Origin: Bradyrhizobium amphicarpaeae
GTDB lineage: Bacteria > Pseudomonadota > Alphaproteobacteria > Rhizobiales > Xanthobacteraceae
Assembly (NCBI RefSeq): GCF_002266435.3
Contig: NZ_CP029426.2
Coordinates: forward strand, 2,944,001 to 3,008,000
Length of the DNA: 64,000 nucleotides
Direction of reading: 5' to 3'
Every line of letters begins with the position of its first letter. The first letter of the stretch is position 1. Under the pieces are notes generated by a model. That model was not told the DNA's origin. It saw nothing but the letters and a program-made list of their open reading frames with translations, and made no database searches. A program made the position numbers and the translations under genes. This document shows positions 59,366 to 64,000 of the stretch, one piece after another.

Positions 59366-60607
59366 TCAGCTCCCCGGCCGGAACAGGGCCGGCCGCTGCC
59401 GTGCAAAGGTCTGCCGGCCATCCTTGAAGCCCATCATGATTTCGGGCAGCTCGGCGATCGCGAAGCGGCTGTCTTGCGTGTCGAGCACGATGAGATCGGC
59501 GGGATTGCCGACCTTGATGCCGTAATCGTCGAGATTCAGCAGCCGCGCCGGAAGCTCGGTCACGAGATCGAGGCAGATGCCGAAATCCCTCACCGAGGCG
59601 TGCGCGACGTTGGCGTAGAAGTTCGCCATCCGCAGCAGCGAGGCGTCGCCGAACGGCGTGAAGGGATTGAGGACGTTGTTGGTCGCGACCGAGCACACGA
59701 CGCCGTCGCCCGCGAGCTTGTGGGCGAGGGTCAGCCCGCGTGGCGCATTGTGGCTGGCCTCGCGCCCCATCAAATAGAGATCGGTCGCGGGCAGAACGGT
59801 GACGGCGACGCCGGCTCTCGCCAGTTGGGCGGTGGCAGCTTTCATCCGCTCGGGCGGCAGGGCAGAGAGCTTTGTCGCATGGCCGATTGTGACCCGTCCG
59901 TGATAGTTGCGCCGCTCGGTCTGGCGGCAGACTTCTTCGAGATGCGACCAGGAGGGATCGAGATCGAAATCCAGATGGAGGTCGACGTCGACGTCGAACT
60001 CCTGCGCGAGATCGAAGATGCGCGCGAGATGCGCATTCGGGTCGGTGTCGGTATAAGGACAGCCGCCGATGGTCTCGCCGCCGTTGCGCAGCGCCTGGAC
60101 CAGCAGCTCCTCCGCTCCGGGATCGTTGGTCAGACCTTCCTGCGGGAACACGCAGAGCGACAGGTCGAGCGCCCAGGCGTAGTCGCGCTTCAGCGCTTTC
60201 ACCGCCTCGAAGCTGCGCAGGCCGATCCGCGGATCGATCTCCACATGCGTGCGCATCCGCGTCGTGCCGTGCACGATCGCACGTTCGAGCACCTTGGCGC
60301 CGCGGGCGTAGACGTCCTCGACGGTGAAGTCGCGTTTCATTGCCGAGACGGCCCGGATGGCATCGCCGAGACTTCCGTGATCGTGGCCGCAGCGGTCGAG
60401 CAGGCAGGCCTTGTCGAGATGGATGTGGGTATCGACGAAGCCGGGCAGGGCGAGATGACCTCCGATATCGACCTCGACCGCTTCGCAGGCGAGCTTCGGC
60501 TCGATCGCGGCGATCCGGCCGGCTTTCACGCCGATGTCGACGGGCGCGGCGGATGATCGCAACAGCGCGTTACGGAAGATCAGGTCGAAGGCGGGCTGGG
60601 TTGTCAT
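59366..60607 (-). CDS. cytosine-deaminase-like amidohydrolase
   Basis: A 413-residue amidohydrolase of the cytosine/isocytosine deaminase branch. It has IGGHLALPGFVDTHIHLDKACLLDR (His-x-His ligands), TRMRTHVEIDPRIGLRSFEAVKALK, DVDVDLHLDFDLDPSW, RVTIGHATKLSALP (His ligand) and the late Asn pair in VATNNVLNPFTPFG, where deaminases have an Asp-containing SDNxxDP motif. The replacement of that Asp (DN to NN) is noteworthy because it is normally catalytic. The substrate, an amide or deaminable heterocycle, is unknown. Single gene, divergent from the NTF2-like gene. Confidence 0.83.
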   Translation of the reverse strand: MTTQPAFDLIFRNALLRSSAAPVDIGVKAGRIAAIEPKLACEAVEVDIGGHLALPGFVDTHIHLDKACLLDRCGHDHGSLGDAIRAVSAMKRDFTVEDVYARGAKVLERAIVHGTTRMRTHVEIDPRIGLRSFEAVKALKRDYAWALDLSLCVFPQEGLTNDPGAEELLVQALRNGGETIGGCPYTDTDPNAHLARIFDLAQEFDVDVDLHLDFDLDPSWSHLEEVCRQTERRNYHGRVTIGHATKLSALPPERMKAATAQLARAGVAVTVLPATDLYLMGREASHNAPRGLTLAHKLAGDGVVCSVATNNVLNPFTPFGDASLLRMANFYANVAHASVRDFGICLDLVTELPARLLNLDDYGIKVGNPADLIVLDTQDSRFAIAELPEIMMGFKDGRQTFARQRPALFRPGS

Positions 60608-60751
60608 GGCTCTTGCGGACGGAATTTAGAGCAATCAGCGGGGATCGGTGGCTCCAGATTGTCGGCAGTGTAGCGAGGCAAATGTTCAAAATATATGCAT
60701 GGATTCCGAGACAGTGGCGTTAATATTCCGCGAACCTTGGGAGAACCTGCC

Positions 60752-61171
60752 ATGTCCGTTGCCGCAAGAGCCGAAACTGCACACTTGTCCGACGCGGCGA
60801 TCGTCGAGGCCTATCTCACGGCATCGATGATTCCCGATCCGGATGCTGCGGCGGCCTATATGGCGCCGGGCACGGTGATCACGTTCACCGGCGGGCGCGA
60901 ATTCGATCACCCGCGCGGCCCGACGGGTTTCAACGCCAAGCGCTATCGCTGGGTCAAGAAGAGGATGGACCGGTTCGACGTCTGCCCCGGCGACGGCGAG
61001 ACCGTGGTCTACAGCGTCGGCACGCTCTACGGCGAATGGATGGACGGGACCCCGTTCGAGGGCAACCGCTACGTCGACCGCTTCGTGGTTCGTAACGGCA
61101 AGATTACCAAGATGGACGTCTGGAACGACAGCGCCGAGCGCATCCTGCTCCAGCGCGGCATCGAGGCGTAG
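60752..61171 (+). CDS. NTF2-like / SnoaL-fold protein
   Basis: A 139-residue alpha+beta barrel protein. It has SDAAIVEAYLTASMIPDPDAAAAYMAPGTVITFTGG, RYRWVKKRMDRFDVC, VVYSVGTLYGEWMDGTPFEGNRYVDRFVVRNGKITKMDVWND. This is the pattern of the NTF2-like family (ketosteroid isomerases, dehydratases, limonene epoxide hydrolases). GGGAG is eight bases before the ATG. Divergent from the amidohydrolase gene; the two may act on the same unknown substrate. Confidence 0.78.
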   Translation: MSVAARAETAHLSDAAIVEAYLTASMIPDPDAAAAYMAPGTVITFTGGREFDHPRGPTGFNAKRYRWVKKRMDRFDVCPGDGETVVYSVGTLYGEWMDGTPFEGNRYVDRFVVRNGKITKMDVWNDSAERILLQRGIEA

Positions 61172-61302
61172 TGGCAATCTCACCGTATCGAAAGCTGCGA
61201 TAACTGCTAGGCGCAAGCACGTGTGGCGGCTGGAGCGCGCCTGCGCTATCAAGTTCCGTGTTTGCGCCCGGATACGGCGCGAATCCCCTTTAGGAGCCCC
61301 CG

Positions 61303-62211
61303 ATGCGTCTACCTATCATTTTTCTGGCCGTCTCATGTCTTGCGAGTGCCGCCTCGGCCGAGGACCTCACGGGCACGCTCCAGAAGATTAAGGAGACGAA
61401 GAAGGTCACGCTCGGCTATCAGGAAGCGTCCGTGCCGTTCAGCTATCTGGACGGCAACCAGAAGCCGGTCGGCTTCGCCATGGACATCTGCCTCAAAGTC
61501 GTCGATGCGGTGAAGAAGCAGCTCAACATGCCCGACATCGCCGTCGACACGCTCGCGGTGACCTCGTCGAACCGGATTCCCTTGATGGTCAACGGCACGC
61601 TCGACCTGCACTGCTCGGCGACCACCAACAACGCCGACCGGCAGAAGCAGGTCGCCTTCACCAACACGCATTTCCTCAGCGCGACGCGCTTTGCTGCCAA
61701 GAAGGCCGCGAAGATCAACACCATCGACGACCTCAAGGGCAAGGCGGTCACGGCGGTGGCCGGCTCGGTCAACCTGACGCAGCTCGCCAAGGTCAATACG
61801 GAGCGCAATCTCGGCATCAATATCATGCCGGCGAAGGACCAGGCCGAGGCGTTCCTGCTGCTGGAAACCGACCGTGCCCAGGCTTACGCACTCGACGACG
61901 TGCAACTCGCGGTCGCGATCGCGCGCTCGAAGGAGCCGCAAGCCTTCATGATCAGCGAGGAGGCGTTCTCCAAGCCCGAGCCCTACGGCATCATGCTGAG
62001 GCGTGAGGATGCGCCGTTCAAGGCGCTCGCCGACCGCGCGACTGCGGAGCTCTACGCGAGCCCGGAGATCGAGGTGCTCTACAAGAAATGGCTGCAATCG
62101 CCGACGCCGCCGAACGGCCTCAACTACAACGTCCCGATGTCGCCCGCCCTGCGCAACGCCTTCAAGAAGCCGAGCTCGAGCGCAGATCCCGACGTGTATG
62201 TGGTGAACTGA
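61303..62211 (+). CDS. amino-acid-type ABC transporter substrate-binding protein (GltI-like)
   Basis: A 302-residue periplasmic receptor. The signal peptide is residues 1-19 (LPIIFLAVSCLASAASA), then TLQKIKETKKVTLGYQEASVPFSYLDGNQKPVGFAMDIC. The ligand motifs VNGTLDLHCSATTNNADRQKQVAFT, FAAKKAAKINTIDDLKGKAVTAVAGSVN and RAQAYALDDVQLAVAIA are those of glutamate/aspartate-type binding proteins. No permease or ATPase gene is nearby. It lies 131 bases after the NTF2-like gene and is convergent with the acyl-CoA dehydrogenase gene. Confidence 0.88.
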   Translation: MRLPIIFLAVSCLASAASAEDLTGTLQKIKETKKVTLGYQEASVPFSYLDGNQKPVGFAMDICLKVVDAVKKQLNMPDIAVDTLAVTSSNRIPLMVNGTLDLHCSATTNNADRQKQVAFTNTHFLSATRFAAKKAAKINTIDDLKGKAVTAVAGSVNLTQLAKVNTERNLGINIMPAKDQAEAFLLLETDRAQAYALDDVQLAVAIARSKEPQAFMISEEAFSKPEPYGIMLRREDAPFKALADRATAELYASPEIEVLYKKWLQSPTPPNGLNYNVPMSPALRNAFKKPSSSADPDVYVVN

Positions 62212-62244
62212 GGCGAGGGCGCTCGATCGCGCACTTCGCGCTTC

Positions 62245-63456
<1,212 letters not shown>

Positions 63457-63505
63457 CTCTGGTCTCCTTGATCGGCGGACGGTGCGGGCTCCAGCGCGCG
63501 TCGCT

Positions 63506-64000
63506 TCAAGCGACGCGATAGTCCCTGAATTTCTCGCGCAGCGTGGATTTGAGCACCTTGCCCGTGCCGGTCATCGGAAATTCGTCGAGGAATTCGACGG
63601 CGTCCGGCATCCACCAGTTGGCGATTCTCGGGCGCATGTGGTCAAGCAGCGTTTTGCCGTCGACGGTTGCGCCCTTCCTGCGGACGACCAGGAGCAGGGG
63701 ACGTTCCTGCCATTTCTCATGGTTGATCGCGACCACCGCGGCCTGAAGCACATCGGGGTGGGACAAGGCGACGTCCTCGAGCTGGATCGAGGAGATCCAT
63801 TCGCCGCCGGACTTGATGACGTCCTTGGAGCGGTCGGTGAGCGTGACGTGGCCCTGGCTGTCGATCACGGCCATGTCGCCGGTGATCAACCAGCCGTCGC
63901 GGTCGAGACCTTCCTCGAGCTTCATGTAGCCGGAGGCGACCCAGGGACCGCGGGCGCGGAGATGGCCGACGGTCTTGCCATCGCGCGGCAGCTCGTTTCC
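63506..64000 (-). CDS. acyl-CoA synthetase (AMP-binding), C-terminal part, cut by window end
   Basis: Only the last 164 residues are inside the window; the gene continues beyond base 64000. Visible parts: [52 protein letters not shown] (adenylate-forming A8 hinge, [15 protein letters not shown]), and the catalytic lysine motif [17 protein letters not shown] at the C-terminus. These identify an acyl-CoA synthetase of the medium/long-chain class. It precedes the acyl-CoA dehydrogenase gene and probably activates that enzyme's substrate. Confidence 0.88.
   Translation of the reverse strand, partial: GNELPRDGKTVGHLRARGPWVASGYMKLEEGLDRDGWLITGDMAVIDSQGHVTLTDRSKDVIKSGGEWISSIQLEDVALSHPDVLQAAVVAINHEKWQERPLLLVVRRKGATVDGKTLLDHMRPRIANWWMPDAVEFLDEFPMTGTGKVLKSTLREKFRDYRVA

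Noticed and set aside
60660-60750. AT-rich patch upstream of the NTF2-like gene as an operator
   Set aside because: It contains a six-base ATGCAT palindrome only, which is too short to support a regulator site, although it may be part of a promoter.

Overview
The window is typical chromosome of a Bradyrhizobium-like alphaproteobacterium. It is GC-rich, with strong third-position GC bias that leaves long open frames antisense to most genes. It carries an acpXL-type very-long-chain fatty acid (VLCFA) lipid A cluster, two tandem kup genes, many ABC and tripartite-transporter binding proteins, and short palindromic intergenic repeats of the kind common in that genus. The genus call is inference from gene content and protein resemblance; no rRNA or tRNA gene was seen.

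Layout. 1-8.3 kb: housekeeping genes (GNAT enzyme, citramalate synthase, LOG protein, Atm1-type ABC exporter, phosphatidylserine decarboxylase and phosphatidylserine synthase, an RraA-fold protein). 8.6-14.4 kb: flagellar stator motA/motB and two kup potassium transporters in tandem. 14.5-17.1 kb: rhodanese, aminotransferase, polyamine-type binding protein. 17.3-21.5 kb (minus strand): acpXL-fabZ-fabF2-fabF1-lpxXL, which makes and attaches the lipid A VLCFA; FabF2 is a ketosynthase homologue with no cysteine. 21.7-29.6 kb: small proteins, a P-type ATPase with a coupled small membrane protein, an MgtC-family protein with a fresh 27-bp in-frame duplication, a carboxymuconolactone-decarboxylase-fold enzyme and a HerA-type ATPase.

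30-47 kb is a catabolic island. NicA/NicB-type nicotinate dehydrogenase (minus strand) diverges from an operon of 6-hydroxynicotinate reductase, a UPF0280 protein, a DUF1185 protein, a branched-chain-type ABC importer and a MarR regulator. Further on, an enamidase diverges from a ferredoxin-NADP reductase. Together they read as a reductive nicotinate pathway: nicotinate to 6-hydroxynicotinate, to tetrahydro-6-oxonicotinate, to 2-formylglutarate. Related palindromes lie in the two divergent control regions.

47-53 kb holds a P450, a DUF763 protein, an MscS channel and a PepSY-type membrane protein. 53-59 kb is a second catabolic operon: TetR, a LigI-like lactonase, a GalB-like hydratase, a LigK-like aldolase, a Pht5-like protein and a dehydrogenase, with a divergent TctC-type binding protein. 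The TetR promoter is nearly duplicated in front of the extradiol dioxygenase gene at 30.06 kb, which suggests one regulon split over 24 kb. 59-64 kb has an amidohydrolase, an NTF2-fold protein, an amino-acid binding protein, an acyl-CoA dehydrogenase and the C-terminal part of an acyl-CoA synthetase cut by the window end.
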